From positions 36,967-100,966 of the forward strand of contig JAHBTL010000026.1 in the NCBI GenBank assembly GCA_019638615.1: DNA of 64,000 nucleotides, written 5' to 3'. The position numbers were made by a program, and so were the translations under genes. Under the pieces are notes generated by a model. The model searched no databases and was not told the DNA's origin. It saw nothing but the letters and a program-made list of their open reading frames with translations. This DNA comes from Chitinophagaceae bacterium (GTDB lineage: Bacteria; Bacteroidota; Bacteroidia; Chitinophagales; Chitinophagaceae). Shown piece after piece: positions 27,238-35,627 of the stretch; position 1 is the first letter of the stretch, and each line of letters opens with the position of its first letter.

Positions 27238-28257
27238 ATGCCCTGCCTTAAATTTTTATTGCTTCTTGGTTTTGTATGCCCTCTTATTGCTGTTGCTCAA
27301 CGAACTACCAGGGATTTTGAAATAGAAATGCCTGAGGAAAAAATATCCGGCAGTCTTTATCATTCCATTGAATATATTGACGCACGTGCTGATACCAGTA
27401 ACATGGGGATTGTGCAACTGGGCGCCTTTAATAAAAAGGCTCTGGTGGTTCCGCTGATTCCTTTTGACCGCCAGTTAAAAAAGCTGATGGATGTTTTAGC
27501 GGATGTTTCTTCAGGGCCTGATACACTTTTATTCCAGTTACGGCAATTAAGTTTTGCCGAGATCACAGGCGCAATGAGCGAAAAAGGATATTGCTATTTG
27601 CGGGCGGCATTGTATCACAAAAAAGAAGATACTTACCGGTTCGTTGATGCTATTGATACAGTATTACTTGTAAAATCTATGGATGTAACCAAAGCATTGT
27701 TCAGGAAAGGCAGTAAACTTATTGCTGAATTTATAGGGAAAAGCCTGTCAAAACCATCTTCCGCTGAAATAGTGTATTCTTATGCAGATGTGGTTCACAT
27801 AGATAGTGTTGAAAAAAGAAAGCTCAAAGTGTATAATACGGATGCTTATACGGAGGGTGTTTACAAAACATATGAAACATTTGCCAATCAGGCGCCCGAT
27901 TATGTGAATATGGATGCTGTGTTAAAAAACGACGACCTGTCGTCGGTTAAAGTGCAGAGCGAAAACGGGAAAATGGAAAAAATAAAATCAAAAGACATGT
28001 ATGCTGTGGTGCACCAGGGAAAAATATTTGTAGCTACCGATTATGGTTATTACCCGGTTGAAAAAATAAATGATGATTTTTTATTTACCGGTAAAGCTAA
28101 AGTAGCGGCTTCAGCCGGAGATATGATTGCAGCCGGCATGTTTTTCGGAATAATAGGCAGCTTAATAGCCGAGAACTCAGCCAACGCAACCTTTGAGATG
28201 AAAATAGATCATATAAACGGAGGCTTCATCCGGTTAAGAGAAGTGGAGTCTTATTGA
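27238..28257 (+). CDS. Secreted protein of unknown function
   Basis: 339 residues with a signal peptide (MPCLKFLLLLGFVCPLIAVAQ). The body is mixed alpha/beta without motifs I know; a short hydrophobic segment AASAGDMIAAGMFFGIIGSLIAE lies near residues 285-307, which could be a helix inserted in a membrane. A stand-alone gene between lipA and the next minus-strand gene. No assignment made. Confidence 0.65.
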   Translation: MPCLKFLLLLGFVCPLIAVAQRTTRDFEIEMPEEKISGSLYHSIEYIDARADTSNMGIVQLGAFNKKALVVPLIPFDRQLKKLMDVLADVSSGPDTLLFQLRQLSFAEITGAMSEKGYCYLRAALYHKKEDTYRFVDAIDTVLLVKSMDVTKALFRKGSKLIAEFIGKSLSKPSSAEIVYSYADVVHIDSVEKRKLKVYNTDAYTEGVYKTYETFANQAPDYVNMDAVLKNDDLSSVKVQSENGKMEKIKSKDMYAVVHQGKIFVATDYGYYPVEKINDDFLFTGKAKVAASAGDMIAAGMFFGIIGSLIAENSANATFEMKIDHINGGFIRLREVESY

Positions 28258-28336
28258 TATCTGAATGTGTCGAAATGAAAATGTATTTTTAGCCCTCCTT
28301 TTTATAATATTCGTTTTTGCCGGTTCCCGGAACCTG

Positions 28337-29185
28337 TTAATCTATCTTTTCAATAAAACCGCTTTTTACCATCTTTCTGTAGTATTTGCTTAATGTCTTT
28401 AGCCGTCTCCAGTTTTGTATCTGGCCTTCTTTGGGCAAAGTAATATTCACAATTTCTATTTGTGTTTTGTTGGGTTTTATTTCGTGCAATGTATATTTAA
28501 TATTGAGAATGGTATCAGGGAGTGAGCCATATTGATCCTGCAGGATAACATTGTCTGTTTGATAGTAAGACATTGTGCGGTGGTAAGATGGATTGTTATT
28601 TGCAGTTGAGTCGGCAGGATAAAAATCACAATTGTATCCCCAGGCTTTAATGGATTGGATGACAGCATCCATAGACATTTTGATCCTGTATTTTTTACCG
28701 ATGTAGATGGTTCCCTGTGGCATTTCAGCCGGACGTACCATGGAAGTAGCGCAAAAGGCAACAAAGGAAATTGCCAGTAATGCAGCACGCATTGCGGGAA
28801 ACACCCAGGCAGCGCAGGATTTCGTGATAAGGTGGCGATGGATCAGGTGATGGCTGACCCATAAAACCGGGAGCGCGGTATAGTCAGCGTAATCAATGAC
28901 CCTGCCGATGGTTACGAAAGGCAATAAATTAATGGCATCAATAACAGGGTTGCTGAGCGGTGATTTCCAAAAAATGAATCCCGCACCTGTAACCAGGCAT
29001 ATCCATTGCTTTGACCGGGGGAATACAGCAGCAATAAACATCGGGAATGCCAGCAGCCCGGCGAAGTCCGACAATTTCCCCGTTAAAAAATTTCCATACT
29101 GCTGTTTAAGGTACAGGTCATTCAGTATCAGGAGGGCCAGTCCGGTTATAAAGAAAGGATTGATAATAAGGTCCTTTTTATGCAT
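28337..29185 (-). CDS. Multi-pass membrane protein of unknown function
   Basis: 282 residues. About five hydrophobic segments occupy the first 155 residues (for example PFFITGLALLILNDLYL and FAGLLAFPMFIAAVF), followed by a soluble C-terminal domain of about 125 residues with strands such as TIYIGKKYRIKMSMDAVIQS. It lies 41 bases downstream of the YdeI-like gene on the same strand. Family not recognised. Confidence 0.65.
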   Translation of the reverse strand: MHKKDLIINPFFITGLALLILNDLYLKQQYGNFLTGKLSDFAGLLAFPMFIAAVFPRSKQWICLVTGAGFIFWKSPLSNPVIDAINLLPFVTIGRVIDYADYTALPVLWVSHHLIHRHLITKSCAAWVFPAMRAALLAISFVAFCATSMVRPAEMPQGTIYIGKKYRIKMSMDAVIQSIKAWGYNCDFYPADSTANNNPSYHRTMSYYQTDNVILQDQYGSLPDTILNIKYTLHEIKPNKTQIEIVNITLPKEGQIQNWRRLKTLSKYYRKMVKSGFIEKID

Positions 29186-29226
29186 ATCGCGTATTTATTT
29201 TGAGGTGCCCAGGCATAAAGCGATTG

Positions 29227-29733
29227 TTACAAATTATCCTTCCTGGAGTTCCTTATCATTTCACCGAACCCCCATTTTTTTGCTGTAGCGCTTACCGTCA
29301 TGGCTATGCGCTTTGAGCGGGTGGCCTCGGTTTTGGCGCTTTCAATCCATTTGGAAAAATAGTTTTGATGCGCCCTGGGCAGGGATGTAAAAAACGCAAG
29401 CGCGGAAGGTTCATCTGTCAGGCAGTCTAACAGCTCGGCAGAAAGTTCATAAGGTTGATCGATTGCCAATTGCACCTTCACCATAGCGCCTTTATTCTTT
29501 TGAATACCCTTGCGCATGGAAGCATTCAGCGCCATAATATAGTTGCCTCCCCCGGCAGGCATTAAGCTTACTCCCTGTATCGGATGCTTGTCCAGTTTGC
29601 CTTTTACCCTGAATGATTTTTTATTACCGGGGTTCAGCTTTTCGGCTATGTCTGCCGGCACTTCAATATACGTCCAGCCGGTTTTATCGGCATGTGCTTC
29701 AAATTTTTGCACTATTGCAGTAAAAGTTACCAT
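29227..29733 (-). CDS. YdeI/OmpD-associated (OmdA) family protein with DUF1905
   Basis: 168 residues. The N-terminal half (FTAIVQKFEAHADKTGWTYIEVPADIAEKL...FRVKGKLD) is DUF1905; the C-terminal half (ALAFFTSLPRAHQNYFSKWIESAKTEATRSKRI) is the OmdA/YdeI domain linked in other bacteria to bacteriocin or antimicrobial resistance. A cytosolic protein with no proven activity. Confidence 0.85.
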   Translation of the reverse strand: MVTFTAIVQKFEAHADKTGWTYIEVPADIAEKLNPGNKKSFRVKGKLDKHPIQGVSLMPAGGGNYIMALNASMRKGIQKNKGAMVKVQLAIDQPYELSAELLDCLTDEPSALAFFTSLPRAHQNYFSKWIESAKTEATRSKRIAMTVSATAKKWGFGEMIRNSRKDNL

Positions 29734-30025
29734 TTACCGGAAATTATCTGCAAAATAATGAATATCATACGGCAAATATCATAACTCTTTGCTGATACCT
29801 GAAGAAGGATGAATAACAGCAAGCATTTATGGTTTACTGCCGCAGTATACAGCATGCGGGGTAAGTTGGGTAAAAGGCAGAAGGACATCTTCCCGGCTGA
29901 AAGATCAAGGAACCAGTTTATATTCGCAGCGTCCTCCAATCTTTATTGTAAGCTGTTTTTCATCTGCACCCATCAGCAGTTTCGCGTTGAATGTTTTTAA
30001 AGGAAAGAAAATGAGTAAATGGTAA

Positions 30026-32281
30026 TTAAAATGGAATACCAAAGCTCACATAAGTACGTATTCTTTTCGATTGGTCTGCATACATAGCGCTGATTTCAAG
30101 GGGGCCTAATGCAAAATTATAGCTGAAGGTCAGCGCATAGCCCGACAGGAAGTTGATGTTGTCGAAAAAAATGCTTTTATTGATGAAATTGGTGAATAAT
30201 ATATTGGCTTTACCCGTAACATAGGTATTAGCCAGGAATTCATACCGCAGGCCTCCCATAAAACCTGCAACAGTAGGAGCGTAGGTGGTAGCCTCCGGCA
30301 AGCCGGCAAATAATACCTGGTTGTTATACAATGGTATCAGTCCGCCAATTGAAAATTCATTCATTATATTACCCGTGTAATTCATGTTCACCCCGGATTG
30401 CATCGTTGTCATAGCCGTTGTGCGGCTGGTAATACGGTAGTAAGATTCGATATTTAATAATGCCCTCGAATACGGATGTGTTGCAATGGGGTAGGCTTCC
30501 GGCGGTAAAATATCTCCGTCCTGCAATACCTTAACGTTGGCACTTTGTTTCATCACCCATCCGGCTTCCGCATCAATTTTCAGACCCCTTCTGGGAAGCA
30601 CCTGTTTGTCGAGCGAATTAAACTTTATAAATGCATAGGCGGTTGGGAAGTTATTGCTTCCCTTAAATTCAAGCGGCGCCGATATTATAGGGGAATAATG
30701 CAAAAGTTCCATTTTGAACCCTAACCCGGTTGAAAATTGCCTGCTGGGTGAAAAAGCAGTGTTCAGATCAAACTTTGTATATTGTCTTTTGTACAGTCCC
30801 GTTTCGCGATAGGAATTGTATGTGCTGTAGGAGTTATAAGCATTAATATTGAAACGGTCGTATTGAACTCCCAGGGAAGCTGAAAAATTTTTATGCCTTC
30901 CGATATATTGCAGGTGTTGCGCCCTTACCCTGAAATTATCACCAATGTTCAGCGTAAGTAAACTCCGTGAGTTGGTAACCAGGAAATTACGGGTGGTAAT
31001 ATTAACAATGGCGCTGATGCCGCTGAACTTGTCATAATGCAAGCCGATCTTGGAAAACGTTAATGGATTTTCAACGATGTCAAATACGATTTTATAACTG
31101 CCGTCCTGCTGCTCGTGCAGCGAGTACAAAATCCTGTTGTAGTACCTGGTTCCAAATGCATGACGTATCATCTCGGAAATATCTTTTGCAGTATATTCTC
31201 CGTTCAGACGCAGGTCAAGTGTATTGATAAAAAATTCGATCGTGGTATTTTTTAATCCACTGAGCTCGAAGGAGGAAATTTTAATTTTATCCAGGGAAGG
31301 CAGGCGGTTTTTTACCGGTAGCTCAGGGCCGTATATTGCATTCAGTGAGTCTGCCAGTTTTTTCAGGCGGGGATACAAACGGCGGCCTTCTTCAATCCCC
31401 GCTTGTAATATATCTTCTGCCTGTCCGAAACTTCCCATATTATATTTGTCAAGCGAATGAACAACATAGATATCGCATAACGGCACTTCATTGCGATGGT
31501 CTTCTGCTTCGCGAAAGAAGGCAACCTGTAGCAATACCTGTATCGCACTGCGAACTTTATTGGATGCCAGCAGCCCGCTGGCAACATTGCTTCCGATAAC
31601 AATATCTGCCCCCATTCTTTTTACATCCTGTACAGGGAAATTCCGCACAATGCCGCCATCGATCAGCCGCTTGTCCTGCATATTGACCGCGGTAAAAAAG
31701 GAGGGGATGGCCATACTGGAACGTATAGACGAAATAATCTCGCCTCCTTCCATCACCACCGCTTCGCCTGTGCCAACGTCGGTAGCAATACACTTAAAAG
31801 GAATGCTGAATTTTGAGAAGTCCTTGATATTGCTTACCGGGAAAAATAATTCAGAAAATTTCAGCCACAGTTCCTGTCCCTCAAGAATGCCGGAGGGCAA
31901 AGTAAACCGGTGATTTACCCAGGGAAGTTCCACAACATATTTACCGTATTCATCTTTTTCCGGCATAAATACACTGCGCAATGACGACTGGTTGCTCAGC
32001 AACAATTCCCAGTCAATCGCCTTTGCCAGGGTCTCAATAGAGTCGGCAGCGTATCCTACCGAATATAACCCGCCAATGACACTGCCCATACTGGTGCCGG
32101 TAATATAGTCTATATTCAGCCCGGCCGAATCGATTGCCTTTAATATACCAATGTGAGCAAGCCCCTTGGCTCCACCGCCACTAAGCGTAACCCCGATCTT
32201 TGGACGGGCATGCTGTTGCTGCGGAAAGCAGGTAAGCGGACATAAAATAGTTAATATGCAGATGGTATACAAAAACTTCAT
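30026..32281 (-). CDS. Patatin-like phospholipase fused to a BamA/D15-type beta-barrel
   Basis: 751 residues with a signal peptide. The patatin lipase domain has the oxyanion GGGAKGLAHIG (residues 35-45), nucleophile Ser64 in GTSMGS and the aspartate in RLIDGGIVRNFP. A POTRA-like region (about residues 325-400) leads into a C-terminal barrel of the outer-membrane surface-antigen type. The plan matches type Vd secretion proteins such as PlpD of Pseudomonas, in which the barrel exports the lipase to the surface. The enzyme is probably exposed on or released from the cell. Its lipid substrate is unknown. Confidence 0.9.
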   Translation of the reverse strand: MKFLYTICILTILCPLTCFPQQQHARPKIGVTLSGGGAKGLAHIGILKAIDSAGLNIDYITGTSMGSVIGGLYSVGYAADSIETLAKAIDWELLLSNQSSLRSVFMPEKDEYGKYVVELPWVNHRFTLPSGILEGQELWLKFSELFFPVSNIKDFSKFSIPFKCIATDVGTGEAVVMEGGEIISSIRSSMAIPSFFTAVNMQDKRLIDGGIVRNFPVQDVKRMGADIVIGSNVASGLLASNKVRSAIQVLLQVAFFREAEDHRNEVPLCDIYVVHSLDKYNMGSFGQAEDILQAGIEEGRRLYPRLKKLADSLNAIYGPELPVKNRLPSLDKIKISSFELSGLKNTTIEFFINTLDLRLNGEYTAKDISEMIRHAFGTRYYNRILYSLHEQQDGSYKIVFDIVENPLTFSKIGLHYDKFSGISAIVNITTRNFLVTNSRSLLTLNIGDNFRVRAQHLQYIGRHKNFSASLGVQYDRFNINAYNSYSTYNSYRETGLYKRQYTKFDLNTAFSPSRQFSTGLGFKMELLHYSPIISAPLEFKGSNNFPTAYAFIKFNSLDKQVLPRRGLKIDAEAGWVMKQSANVKVLQDGDILPPEAYPIATHPYSRALLNIESYYRITSRTTAMTTMQSGVNMNYTGNIMNEFSIGGLIPLYNNQVLFAGLPEATTYAPTVAGFMGGLRYEFLANTYVTGKANILFTNFINKSIFFDNINFLSGYALTFSYNFALGPLEISAMYADQSKRIRTYVSFGIPF

Positions 32282-32551
32282 AACCTAACCCGGGAAATGT
32301 ATGACAGGCAACACCGTTAATGGTGACAGCAAAATTGTAAAGACAGGAACGCCTGAACTATTGTGCAGGGGCATCTTTTTTTTAGACCAAATATACCATA
32401 TATCAAATGAAAAGATAGTTTATACCCTGGAATACAATAATTTAACATTGCTTTTCCCGGTTTGTTGGCGGGTACTGCTTCAGGCTTTCCGGTCATCTGC
32501 CGGGGCGCACTTCAATTTTTCGTATTTCTAAAAACATGCATTAGTGCTAGG

Positions 32552-32800
32552 ACACAGACCCTTCTCCCGCAAAACGGGATGCCAATGATAAACTATGACA
32601 ATTATGCGGAACAACAGTATAAGTGATGATCGCTGTATCACTGCTTGCTTGAGGCTGACCAAAAAGGTCGTTAAACGTCTTTGCGAGGGAGGAATCCCGA
32701 CTGTGTCGGGAAAGCAATCCCATTGAACGATAACAGCTTAAGTATTTGAGATTGCTTCTCCCCCGAACGTTCGGGGGCGGATGCCAATGACATATCATCC
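32552..32800. repeat. R2-type hairpin cluster
   Basis: TTCTCCC...GGGATGCCAATGA occurs at 32552-32588 and again as TTCTCCCCCGAACGTTCGGGGGCGGATGCCAATGA at 32754-32790. Between them lie GACCAAAAAGGTC, a GGGAGGAATCCCG arm and the complementary pair GGAAAGCAATC (32709-32719)/GATTGCTTCTCC (32750-32761). It appears to be a composite of two or three hairpin units. Confidence 0.65.
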
Positions 32801-32888
32801 AGTTTGCTATTTATCAACCGGTTATGAACTTCAATTTGTTGTTCCACAAACCCGGTTTTCCTTTCAACTACAATCCCTCCGCTTTTTT

Positions 32889-33107
32889 CTGTTACTTTTT
32901 TGCGGAAAAAAGTAACCCAAAAGCCGCCGGGAAATTATTACCGCAATTTCCCGGAACGCTCTGATGAAGCTTTAGTACTACTGTGAATTCAGCAACAGAG
33001 CCCTGATACGTTTGCTGATAACTTAGCCGACTTAGGATACTTACAAATCAGAAAGCTGTGACAAACAAATGCAACTTGTCACGGCGCAATGATGGAGGCG
33101 CCGCCTA
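32889..33107 (-). repeat. Dispersed repeat R1, full-length copy (reverse)
   Basis: Reads on the minus strand: box 1 (CCGTGACAAGTTGCATTTG), box 2 (TATCAGGGCTCTGTTGCTGA, then an ATTCACAGTAGTACT stretch) and box 3 with two perfect hairpins, CCGGGAAATT/AATTTCCCGG and GTTACTTTTTT/AAAAAAGTAAC. Same order as the copy at 39188-39395. Confidence 0.8.
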
Positions 33108-33208
33108 ATTAGTAACTCGCAATGACGACCTTTTTGGTCAGCCCCATCTGTCTTTGAGCCAGTCACTGCTTCCCTGTTTGCAGCTCTTTGCTATAGATTA
33201 GATTTATC

Positions 33209-34339
33209 CTATTTTTTTAAATCCAGCCGGGTTGCCATTTTTTGCGCGATTAAAGAAAGCTCCGTTGCAAGAAAGCAGTGCTCCTGGTTCATAGCGGTTT
33301 CGGTACGGTTGATAACATCATTTACAAACTGTTCGCCAAAGGGCAGGGGTTCTTTGTTGCAATCCATGTATCTGGTTTCCTTTGAGTTTACAAGAAAAAG
33401 ATGGTTACCTCCTTCCCGTCCCGCGATATCAATATTCTTGCGCAATTCAATATAACCGTCTGTGCCGAGAATGGTCAGGCGCCCGTCACCCCACGATTTT
33501 AACCCGTCAGGTGTAAACCAGTCTACCCTAATGTACCCGGTGCCGTTATTGCCCTTTACCATTACGTCTCCAAAATCTTCAAACGCCGGGTATTGCGGGT
33601 AGTGCACATTGCCAGCCTGCGAAGCGACGATATCGGCCCGGGTGGAGCCTGTGAAGAAAAGGAACTGGTCAAACTGGTGTGAGCCGATATCGGTAATGAT
33701 GCCTCCGTAATATTTTTTGTCGAAAAACCATGCAGGTCTTGATTGGGGATTCATGCGATGTGGCCCCATACCGATGGTTTGAATAACATTCCCTATAGCT
33801 CCGGCTTTTACCAGTTCCCCCGCTTTCACGGTTGCTTTGTTTTCCAGGCGCTCACTGTACATGATAGCGTATATGCGTTTGCTTTCTTTTTGAACCCGGC
33901 GGACCTCGGCAAGTTGTTCCAGGGTAATAATACCGGGCTTATCTACCAGGTAATCCTTGCCATGTTTCATTACTTCAACCCCCAGGGGCGCCCGCTCGAC
34001 CGGAATGCCGGAGCTGAGAACAAGCTGTATGGATTTATCTTCCAGTATTTCTTTTTTATGCTGCACCTGCTTTGCATTCGGATATTTTTTAGCGAAGGCC
34101 GATGCAAGATCAGGCTCTTTGGCATAAAATGAAATCAATTGTCCCCCGCCTCTTGTAACGGCATCTACCATGCCGTATATATGCGAATGATTGATGTTGA
34201 TCACTGAAAATCTTATTGCCGGTTCTGCGTTGGAGCTTGTCCTGGATTTTTGAGGTGCAGTAGATAGCAGCGCCAGTCCTGTAGCGGTAATTGAGCTGTT
34301 TTTGATAAATCTGCGGCGGTTAAGAAGATTGTATGCCAT
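33209..34339 (-). CDS. Gfo/Idh/MocA family oxidoreductase with Tat-like signal
   Basis: 376 residues. The N-terminus NRRRFIKNSSITATGLALLS looks like a twin-arginine export signal. The NAD(P)-binding domain begins IRFSVININHSHIYGM, a degenerate glycine motif; the conserved DKPG (in KDYLVDKPGIITLEQL) is intact, as is a GSHQFDQ helix at the active site. Family members oxidise or reduce sugars and polyols, and exported versions often work on host or plant glycans. It is isolated between repeat-filled spacers. Confidence 0.88.
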   Translation of the reverse strand: MAYNLLNRRRFIKNSSITATGLALLSTAPQKSRTSSNAEPAIRFSVININHSHIYGMVDAVTRGGGQLISFYAKEPDLASAFAKKYPNAKQVQHKKEILEDKSIQLVLSSGIPVERAPLGVEVMKHGKDYLVDKPGIITLEQLAEVRRVQKESKRIYAIMYSERLENKATVKAGELVKAGAIGNVIQTIGMGPHRMNPQSRPAWFFDKKYYGGIITDIGSHQFDQFLFFTGSTRADIVASQAGNVHYPQYPAFEDFGDVMVKGNNGTGYIRVDWFTPDGLKSWGDGRLTILGTDGYIELRKNIDIAGREGGNHLFLVNSKETRYMDCNKEPLPFGEQFVNDVINRTETAMNQEHCFLATELSLIAQKMATRLDLKK

Positions 34340-34471
34340 GAATAATTATATGACCGTTATGATTGTTAGATGTACGTACGCTTTAGCTGACACATGAAAA
34401 TACAAACTTTTAATGGCAATTTTCTAAAGCGTTTCCTGCGGGGCGCGCTCCTTCGCAAACTCCGCAACCGT

Positions 34472-34740
34472 ATTTCGATCCCAACCGAAGGTCGGGATCG
34501 AAATCTGTTAGGCGACAGAACTAATGTTGAGCAATAGCGCAAATGCCAGGCAGATTTACCTTCGGTGAAAGAAGTTATTCTTTGTGTGATATAGAAGTAT
34601 AAAAGTCCGGCACCCGTTTACTCATTCGAAATGACGTAACCCCGTACCGTATTTCGATCCTGCCTACAGGTTGTAATAAATCAAAGATATCTTACAACGG
34701 GAGAGGACTTTCTCACCGAAGGTAAATTATATATACGCTT
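34472..34740 (+). repeat. Dispersed repeat R3, copy 1
   Basis: Starts with the perfect hairpin ATTTCGATCCCAACC/GGTCGGGATCGAAAT, then TGAGCAATAGCGCAAATGCC, CAGATTTACCTTCGGTGAA and CATTCGAAATGACGTAACCC. These blocks occur in the same order at 54521-54690. The segment GACTTTCTCACCGAAGGTAAA at 34707-34727 is a further R3 block that in the other copy lies near the front. Confidence 0.7.
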
Positions 34741-34835
34741 TCTCGGTAGAAAACACAGTTACAAAAGCCAAAACATTCTTGCGTCTCTGCGAGCCCGCTT
34801 GCAGGATGCTTCATTGTTACAACGGTTGTCGCCGC

Positions 34836-34890
34836 GGGAGAAGCAGTCCTCGCAGTGGGAAAATGCAGCCCCACGAGGATGGCTTCTCCC
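34836..34890. repeat. R2 hairpin repeat
   Basis: Arms GGGAGAAGCAGTCCT and AGGATGGCTTCTCCC (two mismatches) with an inner GTGGG/CCCAC stem. Same arm sequence as at 17146-17188. Located about 130 bases after the Nudix stop codon. Confidence 0.7.
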
Positions 34891-35022
34891 GCCATAGTAT
34901 TTATTTTGAACCAATGCAAAGATAGCGGCGGGCTCGCCAAGACGAGTAAGAGGTTGATGACTTCGTAACTTTCACGATCATTCAAGTTTACAAACAATCC
35001 ATTCTCTTGCCTATCATTCATA

Positions 35023-35580
35023 TTAATAATCCAGCACGCCGAGCTTGCTGAACGCATAAAAGATGCAGGTGGCATGGAGCGATTGTACGATCCTGTTTTC
35101 TTTCATCATCTGTTTCAGCTCATCAATTGAAAAAAGGTATACGTCAATTTCTTCATTGTGATCAAGCTGCTGTTCGCTTGTTTTTTTACCACCTTTTGCC
35201 AGGAACATGTGCATGTAGTTGGTATTGGTAGAAGGATTGGGCGATATTTTACCCAGGTATTCAAATGAAGAAAAAGAATAGCCTGTTTCTTCCAGCAGCT
35301 CTCTTTCAATGGCTGCTTCAAGTGAAGTATCCGTATCGTCCACACATCCCCCGGGTATTTCAAAGATCGTTTCCCCCAGCGCATGCCGGTACTGGCGCAC
35401 CATCACCACCTTATTGTCTTCTGTTAATGCTACTGCCGTTACCCAGGTAGGAAATTCATACACGTAATAGGGGTCTACGATTTTCCCGTCAGGCGTTTCG
35501 CATCTTTCCTTGCGGATGGTAAACCACGTGGCTTTGTACAGGTATTCAGAAGACAATGTCTTCCATTTCATGTCTTTCAT
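35023..35580 (-). CDS. Nudix hydrolase (ADP-ribose pyrophosphatase-like)
   Basis: 185 residues from MKDMKWKTLS; nine further upstream codons in frame come from repeat-like sequence. The Nudix box begins at GGCVDDTDTSLEAAIERELL and continues EETGYS, with the REx2EExG core. The flanking EIPGG and the late ISPNPSTNTNYMHMFLAK loop fit ADP-ribose/sugar-nucleotide pyrophosphatases. Likely a cytosolic Mg-dependent enzyme. Confidence 0.9.
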   Translation of the reverse strand: MKDMKWKTLSSEYLYKATWFTIRKERCETPDGKIVDPYYVYEFPTWVTAVALTEDNKVVMVRQYRHALGETIFEIPGGCVDDTDTSLEAAIERELLEETGYSFSSFEYLGKISPNPSTNTNYMHMFLAKGGKKTSEQQLDHNEEIDVYLFSIDELKQMMKENRIVQSLHATCIFYAFSKLGVLDY

Positions 35581-35587
35581 GATAATC

Positions 35588-35625
35588 CAGTTAATTTGAA
35601 ATTTCAAATTTGAGATTTGAAATCC
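35588..35625. repeat. Short AAATTTCAAATCTC-type word repeat
   Basis: The gap between the DinB-like gene and the Nudix start holds AATTTGAAATTTCAAATTTGAGATTTGAAATC, the same word family as in the spacers at 0.95, 23.5 and 44.6-44.8 kb. It directly precedes the Nudix start codon on the minus strand. Confidence 0.6.
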
Positions 35626-35627
35626 TT

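Larger units (their letters stand above)
32282..33208. other. Repeat-dense 927-base spacer without a gene
   Basis: Between the divergently spaced minus-strand genes, only hairpin repeats are found: R2-type arms around 32552-32800, an R1 copy in reverse at 32889-33107, and inverted copies of a GGCTGACCAAAAAGGTCGT module at 32653-32671 and about 33122-33144. Short ORFs here are parts of repeats. Confidence 0.65.
34340..35022. other. 683-base spacer filled with repeats
   Basis: No credible gene. A 15-base-pair hairpin (34472-34504) and following sequence up to about 34740 match the R3 element at 54.52-54.71 kb; an R2 hairpin lies at 34836-34890. The nearby phrase AAAACATTCTTGCGTC (34768-34783) is also found at the left edge of the 54.5 kb copy. 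Confidence 0.65.

Noticed and set aside
29809-30000. 63-codon plus-strand frame between the YdeI-like and patatin genes
   Set aside because: No signal, family motif, promoter or clear codon pattern; it lies in an otherwise empty 290-base spacer.
34441-34740. Possible tRNA or riboswitch in the hairpin-rich spacer
   Set aside because: Hairpins are present but there is no cloverleaf, no GGTTCGA T-loop and no acceptor stem; the structure is shared with a second repeat copy instead.
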